A DNA stretch of 64,000 nt from Terriglobia bacterium (GCA_020073265.1 JAIQFN010000019.1:28565-92564); one strand, 5' to 3'. Shown: positions 37,621-47,264, counted from the first letter of the stretch. Made by a program: numbers and translations. The notes: generated from the sequence alone by a model not told the origin.

Positions 37621-37853
37621 TCACTACTGCGCGGGTTGTCTTCCGACATGGGGCGGAACTTGCCCGATCGGACGTCCGACTTGACCTTCTCGACCAGGTG
37701 GTGGCCACGGCCTCCGGGAGAGAAATCGTTCTGCATTTGCTTGTCCCATTCATCCATGGTCTGGACGCTGAGCCAGGTTGCAAGAGCGACTTTGTCGCTC
37801 TCGGGTAGACCGGAAATGGCTTCCTTGATGGCTTCCACGGTCATGCTACTCAT
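37617..37853 (-). CDS. addiction-module antitoxin-like protein
   Basis: A small protein (78 residues from ATG 37853; an alternative ATG is at 37844). MTVEAIKEAISGLPESDKVALATWL matches the N-terminus of antitoxins of the putative addiction module type paired with RelE/ParE toxins; the C-terminal part (MDEWDKQMQNDFSPGGRG) is the usual toxin-binding tail. The toxin gene follows with a 4-bp overlap but is truncated, leaving the antitoxin alone. Confidence 0.7.
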   Translation of the reverse strand: MSSMTVEAIKEAISGLPESDKVALATWLSVQTMDEWDKQMQNDFSPGGRGHHLVEKVKSDVRSGKFRPMSEDNPRSSE

Positions 37854-37959
37854 GTCCTCAAGGTATCCGGTCCGGGGTCTGGATAGCAAGGGCCAGGATA
37901 CGAGACACTGCGTCTTCGCTGACGCGGTAGCCGGGTTGGTCTACTATAGTTGTGCGCCT

Positions 37960-38215
37960 ATGCGCAAGGCTCGAACCCTCGTCTCAATCCTTTCGCGAAT
38001 CGCCGCCGCCATCGACGGAATCGTTGGCCCCGGGCCGCGGACGGCATTCATCGTCGAGCTACTGGAACGGCAGCTTCGACGGGATGAGCAGTAAAGCCCT
38101 CCGAGATGCCGCCGGCTGCTGGAATGGTCGTGAGCATCCCGAACTAACCGAAGGCGGGGATCAGTGGGTCCGGCACATGCGCCAGGGGTCAATTCCGCCT
38201 TTGGAGACCGAATAG
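37960..38215 (+). pseudogene. ribbon-helix-helix-type antitoxin gene with a frameshift
   Basis: Frame one reads MRKARTLVSILSRIAAAID, then GPGPRTAFIVELLERQLRRDEQ, and stops. One frame over it continues KALRDAAGCWNGREHPEL, then GGDQWVRHMRQ. Together these are the DNA-binding and C-terminal parts of a VapB/RHH-like antitoxin. One extra T (38092, in CAG-T-AAA) explains the shift; the span is one base over a multiple of three. No PIN toxin follows. Confidence 0.72.
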
Positions 38216-38258
38216 CCGGTCGTGACCGGTCTCATTGCCCTGCTCGGCCGCGCTTACT

Positions 38259-38849
38259 TTAATCCAACAAATGCCCCAGCTTCTGTTTTTTCGTCCGCAG
38301 GTATCCCTCGGTCGATTCGTGCGGCGCGACGATGCACGGGATGCGCTCGGCCACCCGCACGCCGGCTTGCTCCAGCGCGGCGATCTTGTCGGGATTGTTC
38401 GACAGCAGCCGCACGCTCCGGATGTTGAAGTAGCGCAGGATGTCGGCGGGCATGCGGTAGTCGCGCAGATCGGCCTCGAAGCCCAGCCGCTCGTTGGCCT
38501 CCACGGTGTCGGCGCCCCCGTCCTGCAGCTCGTAGGCGCGCAGTTTGTTGAGCAGCCCGATGCCGCGCCCCTCCTGGTTCTCGTAAATCACCAGGCCGCG
38601 GCCTTCTTCGGCGATCAGATTTAGCGAAAGCTCGAGCTGCGAACGGCAATCGCAGCGCAGGCTATGAAACACGTCGCCGGTCAGGCACTGCGAGTGGATG
38701 CGCACCAGCGGCGGCTCGCCATTGGTGACATCCCCCATGCCGAGCACCACGCATTCCTCGATTTCGTCGCCGTACATGCCCTGGAAGCCGTAGATGCGGA
38801 AATGCCCGAATCTGCTGGGGAAATTCGCTTCCGCGACCTTGGTCAACAT
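38259..38849 (-). CDS. ribA: GTP cyclohydrolase II
   Basis: A 196-residue stand-alone RibA, which opens the imidazole ring of GTP in the first step of riboflavin synthesis. Zinc ligands are Cys55, Cys66 and Cys68 in HSQCLTGDVFHSLRCDC; the catalytic block is YENQEGRGIGLLNKLRAYELQD, and the GTP-binding end is VRLLSNNPDKI. It lacks the RibB domain often fused to it. Divergent from the histidine kinase gene with only about 44 bp between the starts. Confidence 0.94.
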   Translation of the reverse strand: MLTKVAEANFPSRFGHFRIYGFQGMYGDEIEECVVLGMGDVTNGEPPLVRIHSQCLTGDVFHSLRCDCRSQLELSLNLIAEEGRGLVIYENQEGRGIGLLNKLRAYELQDGGADTVEANERLGFEADLRDYRMPADILRYFNIRSVRLLSNNPDKIAALEQAGVRVAERIPCIVAPHESTEGYLRTKKQKLGHLLD

Positions 38850-38869
38850 GGGGAACCGTTGGAGCTTTC

Positions 38870-38877
38870 ATTATAAT
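38870..38877. promoter_or_regulatory. symmetrical -10 element between ribA and the kinase gene
   Basis: ATTATAAT is its own reverse complement, so it gives TATAAT on both strands (38872-38877 plus, 38870-38875 minus). No good -35 is visible for either direction. Confidence 0.4.
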
Positions 38878-38893
38878 GATCGTGGGACGTACA

Positions 38894-40225
38894 ATGCTGG
38901 ATCCGCAACAACTCGCCACCTTGCTGTTGCGATTGGCCGTGGCCGCGTCGCTGGCCAGCATTCTGTCGCGCATCAGCGCCTTCCAGCGGATGTTGATGCG
39001 CGAAGAGCGCACCCTGCTGCAGCGCTTCCAGCTCGCCCTCAGTTTCGCGGCGCCCTACGGGGCCGGCGTAGCGCTGCGCATCGTCAACGTGAACTACCAG
39101 GCCGTCGACCTGGGGCTGGAAGGCAGCCTCACCGCCGGCATGGTGGGCGGCTACGTCACCGGCCTGCTCTCGGGCATTCTGATCTCGCTGCCGGCTTTCT
39201 TCATCCGCCACGAGTTGATGTCCATGCCCTTGCTCGCGGGCGTCGGCGTGCTGGGCGGATTGCTGCGCGACATCGCCCCCGAGAAGGAAGACATCTGGCG
39301 GTTTTCCCCGCTGGTCAGCCTCAATCCCAAGCGCTGGCGGCAGCGCCAATACCAGCTCCGCATGATGTTCCAGTTCGGCTGCCTGTTCACCATCGTGTCC
39401 ACGGAATTGCTGCAGGTCTCGGTGGCCCGGTTCTTCACGCGGGGTGGAGTTTTTCTCCCCGAAACCTGGCGCGACGCCACCCCCATGACCGCCGTCGCCA
39501 TCTGCGCCAGCTCGGTCTTCGCCGTCCTGCTGCCGCTCAAGATCTGGAACAACACGCGCAACGAAAAGAAGATCGAAGCGCAGCAACTGCGCTTGAACGA
39601 AGCGCGCCTGGCCGCACTCACCAGCCAGATCAATCCGCATTTTCTGTTCAACACGCTCAACTCGGTCTCCTCGCTGATCCGCACCAATCCCGACCAGGCT
39701 CGCAGCGTCGTCTACCGGCTGTCCAGCATCCTGCGCCGGCTGCTGCGCAAGACCGACAACCTCACCCCGCTGCGCGAAGAGCTGGCCTTCATCGACAACT
39801 ACATGAACATCGAGATGGTGCGCTTTGGAGACAAGCTGCGGTTCGTCAAGGAAATCGATCCGGAGACGCTCGACCGCCTGGTGCCCAGCATGATGCTCCA
39901 GCCCATTCTTGAAAACAGCATCCGGCACGGCTTGAGCAGTAAGGTGGATGGAGGCATGGTGCGGGTGCGCAGCTCGCTCTCGGGCGGACGGCTGAATCTG
40001 CTGGTGGAGGACGACGGGGTCGGCATTCCGGAAAGCAGGCTGGCCACCCTGTTCGAACAGGGCATCGGCGTCAGCAATGTGAACGAGCGTCTCAAGGTGC
40101 TTTTCGGCCAGGATTACCGCATGTGGATCGACAGCAAGCCGGGCGAGGGAACGCGCACGGGAATCGAGATTCCGGAAGTGAGCGTGGCCAGCGAGATCGA
40201 GCAGGAGCTTTCGGCGGCGCGCTAA
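38894..40225 (+). CDS. LytS-like membrane histidine kinase
   Basis: A 443-residue sensor kinase of the LytS/YehU type. The N-terminal half has five to six hydrophobic segments (about 8-215) resembling the 5TM-LYT sensor. The His_kinase domain has the phosphoacceptor His249 in SQINPHFLFNTLN, then a GHKL ATPase with MMLQPILENSIRHGL and EDDGVGIP (N and G1 boxes). LytS-type kinases normally sit beside a LytTR response regulator, but none is found here. ATG 38894 was chosen because the earlier ATG at 38876 overlaps the -10 element. Confidence 0.82.
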   Translation: MLDPQQLATLLLRLAVAASLASILSRISAFQRMLMREERTLLQRFQLALSFAAPYGAGVALRIVNVNYQAVDLGLEGSLTAGMVGGYVTGLLSGILISLPAFFIRHELMSMPLLAGVGVLGGLLRDIAPEKEDIWRFSPLVSLNPKRWRQRQYQLRMMFQFGCLFTIVSTELLQVSVARFFTRGGVFLPETWRDATPMTAVAICASSVFAVLLPLKIWNNTRNEKKIEAQQLRLNEARLAALTSQINPHFLFNTLNSVSSLIRTNPDQARSVVYRLSSILRRLLRKTDNLTPLREELAFIDNYMNIEMVRFGDKLRFVKEIDPETLDRLVPSMMLQPILENSIRHGLSSKVDGGMVRVRSSLSGGRLNLLVEDDGVGIPESRLATLFEQGIGVSNVNERLKVLFGQDYRMWIDSKPGEGTRTGIEIPEVSVASEIEQELSAAR

Positions 40226-40333
40226 ACACGGCGGAAACCTGCCCGGGCTATGAAGCGTCTGTTAAACGACGCTGGGGTGCGTCGAGTGGTGTACAATTCC
40301 GTCACAGTTCGAGTTTCCTAAGAGGATCACCCA

Positions 40334-41695
40334 TTGCCTTCAACCGCCGCGACCGCTCGACTGACCACTTCCTACCAGGACCACGTGAATCCGCAATGGG
40401 TGCGGCTGTTGAACGTGCTTCAAATGAACGTTCGCTACTCGCACTGCCTTGGATCGGAACTGTTCACCGAGGACGGCCGCCGCATACTCGACTTTCTGTC
40501 CGGCTACTGCGTTCACAACGCCGGGCACAATCATCCTGAGATCGTGGCGGCGCTGAAAGAGGAACTGGACCGCAGCGGTCCGGCGATGTTGCAGAGCCAC
40601 GTCCCCGGCATCGCGGGCACGCTCGCCGGGAAGCTATGCTCGCACGCGGGCGGACGCTTGCAGAAAGTATTCTTCTGCAGTTCCGGGAGTGAAGGAGTGG
40701 AGGCGGCCATCAAATTCGCGCGCGCGCATACCGGCCGCACTGGGCTGGTGTATGCCGAGGGCGCGTTTCACGGCCTCACTTGCGGGGCGCTTTCGCTGAT
40801 GGGCGATCCGTTCTGGCGCGACGGTTTCGGACCGATGCTTTCCGGCACCGAGGCGGTTCCCTTCGGCGATCTGCTGGCGCTCGAACAACGGCTGGCCGCG
40901 CGCACGGTGGCCGCGTTTATCGTTGAGCCGGTGCAGTCGGAAGCTGGCATTCGCATCCCGCCGCCGGAGTACCTCCGCCAGGCGCGGAACTTGTGCCGGC
41001 GCTATGGAACTCTGTTTGTGCTGGACGAAGTGCAGACGGGAATGTATCGAACCGGGCCATTCCTGGCCTCGCAGGATTCCGGCGCCGATCCCGACATGGT
41101 CATCCTCGCCAAAGCGCTCAGCGGCGGGCTGGTTCCCAGCGCGGCTCTGCTGATGACAGATCCTGTGTACGATTCGGTTTATGGTTCCCTCAAGCGGGCC
41201 ATCGTCCACACTTCCACGTTCAGCGAAAACGCCCTCGCGATGCGCGCCGGCCTGGCAACGCTGGAGGTGCTCGATCGCGAGCATCTGGGCGAACGCGCCG
41301 CCGCCATGGGAAGCTACTTGCGCGAGCGTCTGCATGCCACTCTCTCCGGCTATGAAATGGTCAGAGCGGTGCGCGGCGCCGGATTGCTGAACGGGATCGA
41401 GTTCGCCAAGCCGAAAAGCCTCAAGCTGCGGTTGCCTTTCGAGGCGTTCCACCAGATCCATCCCGGCATGTTCGGCCAGGTTGTGGTGATGCGCCTGTTC
41501 CGCGACAAAGGCTTTCTCACGCAGATCTGCGGCAACCATTTCCTGGTGCTCAAGGTGGCTCCTCCCCTGATGGTGGAACAACGGCACGTGGATGAATTCG
41601 TGCTTGCGATTCGGGATGTCGTGGAGCTCATGCACACCTCCGCCAGCTTCTGGACCGAGGCCTTGGGAATGGCGCGGCGCGTGATGGACATATAG
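40334..41695 (+). CDS. class III PLP-dependent aminotransferase
   Basis: A 453-residue aminotransferase of the acetylornithine/glutamate-semialdehyde group. Typical parts are FCSSGSEGVEAAIKFAR (PLP phosphate), VEPVQSEAGI, LFVLDEVQTGMYRTG (Asp that pairs with the PLP ring) and MVILAKALSGGLVP with the Schiff-base Lys. The substrate is not clear; the extended N- and C-termini set it apart from ArgD. The start is a TTG with AGAGGA 7 bp upstream. It is 13 bp from the next gene in the same direction. Confidence 0.8.
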   Translation: MPSTAATARLTTSYQDHVNPQWVRLLNVLQMNVRYSHCLGSELFTEDGRRILDFLSGYCVHNAGHNHPEIVAALKEELDRSGPAMLQSHVPGIAGTLAGKLCSHAGGRLQKVFFCSSGSEGVEAAIKFARAHTGRTGLVYAEGAFHGLTCGALSLMGDPFWRDGFGPMLSGTEAVPFGDLLALEQRLAARTVAAFIVEPVQSEAGIRIPPPEYLRQARNLCRRYGTLFVLDEVQTGMYRTGPFLASQDSGADPDMVILAKALSGGLVPSAALLMTDPVYDSVYGSLKRAIVHTSTFSENALAMRAGLATLEVLDREHLGERAAAMGSYLRERLHATLSGYEMVRAVRGAGLLNGIEFAKPKSLKLRLPFEAFHQIHPGMFGQVVVMRLFRDKGFLTQICGNHFLVLKVAPPLMVEQRHVDEFVLAIRDVVELMHTSASFWTEALGMARRVMDI

Positions 41696-41708
41696 ATTAT
41701 AGGTAGCG

Positions 41709-42539
41709 ATGATGATGGCCCGATTTTCAGTTCCGGTTCTGGTTTTCTGCCTGGTATTGGCGCCCTTGCCGGCCGGCTCCATCCCGGCCGTGCCGCGCAT
41801 CGAAGCCGGCTATCGCCAGATGTACGATCTGGAGTTCGACCAGGCTCACAAGACCTTCCAGGAGTGGGAGCGGCAGCATCCATCGGATCCGCTCGGCCCG
41901 GTTTCCAACGCCGCGGCTTATCTGTTCGCGGAATTCGATCGGCTAAAGATCCTGCAGTCGGAGTTCTTCGTCGAAGACAGCCTCTTCAAGCGGCGGCCCA
42001 AAGTGACTCCCGACCCCGAGGTGCACCGCGAATTCGATGGCGAGCTGGCGAAGTCCGAACAACTCGCCAACGACATCCTGAACAAGTCGCCCCGGCAGCC
42101 GGATGCTCTGTTCGCCAAGATTCTGACGTTCGGCCTGCGCGCCGACTATCTGGCGCTGATCGAAAGGCGCAACCTCGATTCTCTGAGGATCATCAAGGTC
42201 GGCCGCGACACCGCCGAACAACTGCTATCCATCGAGCCGTCGTATTACGATGCGTACCTGGCGATCGGCGTCGAGAATTATCTGGTCAGTCTCAAGCCTC
42301 TTCCGCTGCGCTGGGTTCTGCAGATGAGCGGCGCGCAAGCCGATCGCGACCGCGGCCTCCAGGATCTTCGACTGACCGCTGAGAAGGGAACCTATCTCAG
42401 TCCATACGCGCGCCTGCTTCTGGCGGTCGCGGCGCTGCGCAACAAGGACCGCGGCGGGGCCCGCGATATTCTGACCAGGCTGGCCCGCGAATTCCCTCAC
42501 AACCGTCTGTACACCGAGGAGCTGGCCCGGCTTCAGTAG
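41709..42539 (+). CDS. exported TPR-like helical protein
   Basis: A 276-residue exported protein: signal peptide FSVPVLVFCLVLAPLPAG, then helix pairs of TPR type (GYRQMYDLEFDQAHKTFQEWERQHPSDP, and YTEELARL at the end), at least one clear repeat at each end. It is probably a periplasmic or membrane-associated scaffold. It lies between the aminotransferase and the type III PKS, with tight spacing to both. Confidence 0.7.
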   Translation: MMMARFSVPVLVFCLVLAPLPAGSIPAVPRIEAGYRQMYDLEFDQAHKTFQEWERQHPSDPLGPVSNAAAYLFAEFDRLKILQSEFFVEDSLFKRRPKVTPDPEVHREFDGELAKSEQLANDILNKSPRQPDALFAKILTFGLRADYLALIERRNLDSLRIIKVGRDTAEQLLSIEPSYYDAYLAIGVENYLVSLKPLPLRWVLQMSGAQADRDRGLQDLRLTAEKGTYLSPYARLLLAVAALRNKDRGGARDILTRLAREFPHNRLYTEELARLQ

Positions 42540-42566
42540 AATAGCCTAAGGAGCCGCGTCCCACAC

Positions 42567-43613
42567 ATGACCATCGCCGGCGTCGCCAGCGCGTTTCCGC
42601 AACATCGCTACGATCAGCGCGTTTTGTTGTCGGCGCTGCAACGGCACTGGGGTCCCAAGCTCGACAATCCAGTCTTCATGGAACGCCTGCAGGCTCGCGT
42701 GGGCGTGGAGTCGCGGCACCTGGCTCTGCCCATCGAAGAATACTACACGCTGAACTGGACCCAGGCCAACAATCATTGGATCGAAGTCGCGCAGGATCTT
42801 GGCCAGAAGGCGCTGTGCTGCGCTCTGAGCCGCGCCGGTCTGGCACCGTCCGATCTGGGTGCGCTGTTCTTCGTCTCCATTACCGGGATCTCGAGTCCTT
42901 CCATCGATGCGCGCCTGGTGAACCGCATGGGCCTGCCGGTGAACATCAAGCGCGTTCCGATCTTCGGGCTGGGCTGCGTGGCCGGAGCCGCCGGCATCGC
43001 GCGCGCGTCCGACTACGTGCTGGCTTATCCCAAGCAGGTGGCCGCGGTCCTCTCGGTGGAGCTTTGTTCGCTCACGCTGCAGCAGGACGACCTGTCCATC
43101 GCCAACGTCATTTCGTCGGGCCTATTCGGCGACGGCGCGGCCGCGGTGCTGGTGGCGGGCGCCGAGCGCGAGTCGACTGGCCCGGAAATTCTCGCCACCC
43201 GCTCGGTGTTCTATCCGAACTCCGAACACGTCATGGGCTGGGACATTTCCGAAAAGGGTTTTCGCATCGTGCTTTCGCGCGAGGTTCCCGAAGTGGTGCA
43301 CGATCATCTGGCGTCGGACGTCGACGCGTTCCTTGAAGAGCAGGGCCTCGCGCGGGCCGACATCGGCAGTTGGATTCTGCACACCGGCGGACCGCGCGTG
43401 CTCGAAGCGACGGCCACGGCGCTCGAGCTGAAGGATGGCGAGCTCTCCGCATCCTGGGACTGCCTGCGCCGGACCGGCAATCTTTCGTCGGCGTCCGTGC
43501 TGGTGGTGCTCGAAGAAGTGATGCTGAAGCGCCGCCCGCCGGCCGGAACCTTCAGCCTGCTGGCCGCCATGGGTCCCGGCTTCTGTTCCGAATTGGTTTT
43601 GATGAGGTGGTAG
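42567..43613 (+). CDS. type III polyketide synthase
   Basis: A 348-residue chalcone/stilbene synthase-fold enzyme, which extends an acyl-CoA starter with malonyl-CoA and cyclises it. The triad is visible: Cys137 (FGLGCVAGA), His272 (LHTGGPRV) and Asn305 (RRTGNLSS). The C-terminal GPGFCSELVLMRW is the family end. In bacteria such enzymes make alkylresorcinols, alkylpyrones or naphthalene-type products; the starter cannot be read here. The FAD monooxygenase gene follows 2 bp later, then YceI. Confidence 0.9.
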   Translation: MTIAGVASAFPQHRYDQRVLLSALQRHWGPKLDNPVFMERLQARVGVESRHLALPIEEYYTLNWTQANNHWIEVAQDLGQKALCCALSRAGLAPSDLGALFFVSITGISSPSIDARLVNRMGLPVNIKRVPIFGLGCVAGAAGIARASDYVLAYPKQVAAVLSVELCSLTLQQDDLSIANVISSGLFGDGAAAVLVAGAERESTGPEILATRSVFYPNSEHVMGWDISEKGFRIVLSREVPEVVHDHLASDVDAFLEEQGLARADIGSWILHTGGPRVLEATATALELKDGELSASWDCLRRTGNLSSASVLVVLEEVMLKRRPPAGTFSLLAAMGPGFCSELVLMRW

Positions 43614-43615
43614 CT

Positions 43616-44656
43616 TTGCAGTCTGAGGTCTTCGTCATCGGCGGTGGACCGGCGGGGTTGGCGGCCGCGATCGCGGTGCGTCTCAACGGTTTTCGGGTGA
43701 CCGTGGCCGACGCCGCGCGTCCTCCCATCGACAAGGCTTGCGGCGAAGGCCTGATGCCGGATTCGATCGCCGCGCTTGCCCGCCTGGGCGTCCAGCTTCA
43801 TCCGGACGACGGCTTCCCGATCCGCGGACTCCGCTTTCTCGGCGACGGCGCTTCGGTGGAAGCGGCTTTCCCGTCGGGGCTTGGCGTCGCCTTGCGGCGC
43901 ACCAGATTGCACGAGATCCTGGTGAATCGCGCGGAACAGGCCGGCGTGACGCTGTGCTGGGGCCGGCGCGTGAGGGGCCCTTCCGACATTCCACCCTGCC
44001 GTTGGTTGATCGGCGCCGACGGCCAAAACTCGCGGGTGCGTCGCGAAGCGGGCCTCGACAGCGCCACTCGCTCCTCCTTTCGTTTCGGCTTCCGGCGTCA
44101 CTACCATGCGTCGCCCTGGACCGATTTCGTGGAGGCCTACTGGGGACCGCGTTGTCAGATCTTCGTAACCCCGGTCAGCCCGGAAGAAGTTTGTGTCGCG
44201 CTGCTGTGCCGCGACCCGCACATGCGCCTGGATGACGCCTTGCCGCATTTTCCGGAGCTCCAGCACCGTCTGGCCGGAGCAACGTGCTCGGATCTGGAGC
44301 GAGGCGCCGTCACGTATTCGCGACGGCTGCGGCGAGTGTTTCACGGCCGCACGGTATTGATCGGCGATGCGTCCGGATCGGTGGACGCGATTACGGGCGA
44401 AGGACTCGGACTGTCGTTTCGTCAGGCCGCAGTTCTGGGCGAAGCGATGGTCTCGGGGAACCTGGCGGCGTACCAGGCTGCGCATCGCCGGCTCACGCGA
44501 CGCCCGGCCTTCATGGGCGATTTGATGCTGTTGCTCGATCGGTCTCCTTGGCTTTGCCGGCGCGTACTGCACATCATGGCGTTCGAGCCAGCCATTTTCG
44601 GCGGCCTGCTGGCGATCCATGTCGCCGAGCCATCGCCTGCGCAAGCGGTTCTGTAA
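43616..44656 (+). CDS. FAD-dependent monooxygenase / oxidoreductase
   Basis: A 346-residue flavoprotein of the geranylgeranyl reductase/aromatic hydroxylase group. The N-terminal dinucleotide motif is VIGGGPAGLAAAIAV with KACGEGL following; the second FAD motif is VLIGDASGSVDAITGEGLGL. The start is a TTG at 43616 with GAGGTGG upstream inside the PKS stop region, so the longer frame from 43370 is a shadow. Its place between a type III PKS and YceI suggests it oxidises the PKS product, for example ring hydroxylation. Confidence 0.85.
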   Translation: MQSEVFVIGGGPAGLAAAIAVRLNGFRVTVADAARPPIDKACGEGLMPDSIAALARLGVQLHPDDGFPIRGLRFLGDGASVEAAFPSGLGVALRRTRLHEILVNRAEQAGVTLCWGRRVRGPSDIPPCRWLIGADGQNSRVRREAGLDSATRSSFRFGFRRHYHASPWTDFVEAYWGPRCQIFVTPVSPEEVCVALLCRDPHMRLDDALPHFPELQHRLAGATCSDLERGAVTYSRRLRRVFHGRTVLIGDASGSVDAITGEGLGLSFRQAAVLGEAMVSGNLAAYQAAHRRLTRRPAFMGDLMLLLDRSPWLCRRVLHIMAFEPAIFGGLLAIHVAEPSPAQAVL

Positions 44657-45210
44657 TGCATCGGCTGTTCATACTCGGCTGCCTGGCCTCGCTGGCGTTC
44701 GGCGAAACCGCATTCGATCTCGATCCGGCCAAGACCGACATCAACTTCACCTTGCACGACGTGCTCCACACTGTTCACGGCACGTTCAAGCTCAAGCGCG
44801 GCGCGATCCAATTTGATCCGGCCACTGGAAAGGCCGGCGGCGAAATCGTCATCGATGCCGCCAGCGGAGCGAGCGGAAGCGGATCGCGCGACAAGCGCAT
44901 GCACAAGGAGATACTCGAAAGCCAGAAGTACCCCGAAGCGGTCTTTGTTCCGGACAACGTGCAAGGGCGCCTGGAAACAGAAGGCGAATCGCAGCTCGAC
45001 GTGCACGGTGTCTTCAAGATTCACGGCGCGGATCACGAACTGACCCTGCACCTGCTGGTGGACGCGCAGGGCGGCGGCCGGTACACCGCGTCCACGCACT
45101 TTTTCATTCCCTACGTGAAGTGGGGCATGAAGAATCCCAGCAATTTTTTTCTAAAGGTGGACGACACGGTCGCGATGGACATCAAAGCGAGCGCCGCGGC
45201 TAAGCCTTGA
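44656..45210 (+). CDS. YceI-family lipid-binding periplasmic protein
   Basis: A 184-residue exported protein with signal peptide [16 protein letters not shown] and a YceI lipocalin-like barrel: [43 protein letters not shown]. YceI structures hold a long isoprenoid chain in the barrel. The ATG overlaps the monooxygenase stop (TAATG). Being the last gene of the PKS set, it is a good candidate to bind or carry the lipid product. Its last 11 bp overlap the end of the opposite ABC gene. Confidence 0.83.
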   Translation: MHRLFILGCLASLAFGETAFDLDPAKTDINFTLHDVLHTVHGTFKLKRGAIQFDPATGKAGGEIVIDAASGASGSGSRDKRMHKEILESQKYPEAVFVPDNVQGRLETEGESQLDVHGVFKIHGADHELTLHLLVDAQGGGRYTASTHFFIPYVKWGMKNPSNFFLKVDDTVAMDIKASAAAKP

Positions 45211-45913
45211 CGGTCCAGTCGGCCGGGACCTGGCCTTCGGGCAACAGCTCGCCCTTCTCCAGATGACGGGCCTTGGTGGCGAAGTGCGCCGCGTGCGGAT
45301 CGTGAGTCACCATCACGATGGTCTTACCGAACTCCTTGTTCAAGCGCGACAGCAGTGTCAGGACGTCCTGCGCGGAGGCGGCGTCCAGGTTGCCGGTCGG
45401 CTCGTCCGCCAGAATCAAATCCGGATCGGTGACGATGGCGCGCGCGATGGCCACGCGCTGCTCCTGGCCGCCGGAAAGCTGGCGCGGGAGATGATCCAAG
45501 CGGTCGCCGAGTCCCACCAGCTTGAGCGCGGTCTCGGCGTGCTCCATGCGCTCCTTCTTTTTGAGATTGGTGAGCTTCAGCGGCAGCTCGACGTTTTCGA
45601 TCGCGCTGAGCACCGGGATCAGGTTGAAGGATTGAAACACAAAACCGATGTGCGCGTTGCGCCAGTGCGCGATGGCGCGGTCGTTCAACGCGCGCAGGTC
45701 CTGGCCGAGCACCAGAATCTCGCCGCCGGTGGGACGGTCCATGGCGGCGATCAAGTGCAGCAGGGTGGACTTGCCCGAGCCGGACGGCCCCATCAGCGCG
45801 ACAAACTCGCCGCGCGAGATGCTGATGTCGACATCCTTGAGCGCCACGACGTGGAATTCGTCGCGGATGAATTCCTTGGTGAGTTGGTGCGTTTCGATTA
45901 CAGTTTCGGCCAT
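45200..45913 (-). CDS. MacB/LolD-type ABC exporter ATPase
   Basis: A 237-residue ATPase: Walker [10 protein letters not shown], signature LSGGQEQR, Walker [14 protein letters not shown]-loop VTHDPHAA. This DEPTGNLD form marks the MacB/LolD branch that drives mechanotransmission by MacB-fold permeases, not solute import. The ATG at 45913 is preferred over the longer frame start (45976). It is the last gene of a four-gene operon with 2-6 bp gaps (two permeases, adaptor, ATPase). Confidence 0.88.
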   Translation of the reverse strand: MAETVIETHQLTKEFIRDEFHVVALKDVDISISRGEFVALMGPSGSGKSTLLHLIAAMDRPTGGEILVLGQDLRALNDRAIAHWRNAHIGFVFQSFNLIPVLSAIENVELPLKLTNLKKKERMEHAETALKLVGLGDRLDHLPRQLSGGQEQRVAIARAIVTDPDLILADEPTGNLDAASAQDVLTLLSRLNKEFGKTIVMVTHDPHAAHFATKARHLEKGELLPEGQVPADWTVKA

Positions 45914-45917
45914 GAGC

Positions 45918-47258
45918 TCATCCTTGTCTGGGGCGCACCTTCTGCCCGTCCTTGAGGTCCGCGGGGGGATTGGCAATGATATCCTCGCCGCCGATCAGAC
46001 CCTCGGCCACCTGCACGCCTTGTGAAGTGGTCCCGACCACTTTGACGGCCTTGTGCAGGGCTTTCCCGTTCACCACCACGAACACGCCGCCGTCGCGCAC
46101 CGCTGACGCTGGCACGGTGACCATGGGCTTCGATTCGGTTTGCCGCGCGCCGGGCTTATCAGGCGAGTAAAAAGCGACGCTGGCGTTCATCTCGGGCCGC
46201 AGGTAGTCGTCCGGATTCAGCACCTTTACCTTAACCTGCACGGTGGCCTTCTGGCGGTTGGCCTCGGGCGAGATCTCGGTGATGGCGCCTTGGTACTTGC
46301 GGTCCGGATAGGCATCGGTAGTGACGATGCCGGGCTGGCGCGGTCCGAGCTTGCCGAAATCGTTCTGATTGATGTCCAGCTCGACTTCCAGATCGTTCAG
46401 GTCGGCGAGCGAAACCACGTAGCCTTTGGCGCCCTTGTCGCCGACGAAGCCGGTGGTGACGAACTCGCCTTTCTCGACGTTGCGCTCGAGGATGGTTCCG
46501 TCGATGGGAGCGCGGATCACGGTATTGTCAAGCTGCACTCGGGCGTAGTCCAGCGTGCCCTTGGCCTGACTCACCTGGGCGCGCAGCGCGTCGATTTCTT
46601 CCTGGCGCGGTCCCAGCCGGACCAATTCGTAGGAGCGATCGAGCGAGGCTACCTTGGCGGCCGCACTATCGAAGCGGGCCTGCGCATCATCGAGCGCCTG
46701 TTTCGCCAGGATCGCGTCGTTGACCATGGCTCGAGTCCGCTGTAGCGTGACGCGGGCGTTCTCCAGATCGGCGCGGGCCTGATCGACGTCGGCCTTGGCC
46801 TTGGCGATTTCTTCGGGCCGGGAGCCATGCTCGGCTTCGGCCAGGCGGGCTTGCAGCGTCTCCAGATTGCCCCGGGCCGCCAGCTCGTTGGCGCGATATT
46901 CGTCGTCTTCCAGGCGCACCAGCACCTGGCCGGCCTTCACCTTGTTGCCCTTGTCGACGCCGATCCAGGCGACCTTGCCGATCACCTTGGCGGCCAGCTC
47001 GATTTTGTGAGCCGCAACGATGTAGCCGGTGGCGTTCAGAATCACGTTGCCTTGGCCGCCTGCAGCGGGCGCGGCGGCGCGCACGCGCACAATGTCCACC
47101 GGCGTGGCGGCGTTGAGCCTTCCGTAAATGAATCGCGCGGCGCCGAGCAACACGAACAGCGTGATGCCTGCGACGATGAAGCGCACGGCCCAGGGCGAAG
47201 GTTCATCGCTGCGCTTCCTGGAGCGATCGATTCGCAGGCCTTTAAGTTCGGTTTCCAT
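45918..47258 (-). CDS. membrane fusion (periplasmic adaptor) protein of an ABC exporter
   Basis: A 446-residue MFP of the HlyD/MacA type. One N-terminal transmembrane helix (about 27-46), a biotinyl-lipoyl half ([24 protein letters not shown]), a long coiled coil (about 125-225, [23 protein letters not shown]), the second lipoyl half ([21 protein letters not shown]) and beta-barrel domains. It would link the inner-membrane permeases to the outer envelope. Confidence 0.88.
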   Translation of the reverse strand: METELKGLRIDRSRKRSDEPSPWAVRFIVAGITLFVLLGAARFIYGRLNAATPVDIVRVRAAAPAAGGQGNVILNATGYIVAAHKIELAAKVIGKVAWIGVDKGNKVKAGQVLVRLEDDEYRANELAARGNLETLQARLAEAEHGSRPEEIAKAKADVDQARADLENARVTLQRTRAMVNDAILAKQALDDAQARFDSAAAKVASLDRSYELVRLGPRQEEIDALRAQVSQAKGTLDYARVQLDNTVIRAPIDGTILERNVEKGEFVTTGFVGDKGAKGYVVSLADLNDLEVELDINQNDFGKLGPRQPGIVTTDAYPDRKYQGAITEISPEANRQKATVQVKVKVLNPDDYLRPEMNASVAFYSPDKPGARQTESKPMVTVPASAVRDGGVFVVVNGKALHKAVKVVGTTSQGVQVAEGLIGGEDIIANPPADLKDGQKVRPRQG

Positions 47259-47264
47259 CGCCGA

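Noticed and set aside
37489..38094. 201-residue plus-strand frame
   Set aside because: It covers the antisense of the toxin-antitoxin pair and only its last 44 codons coincide with the RHH antitoxin start.
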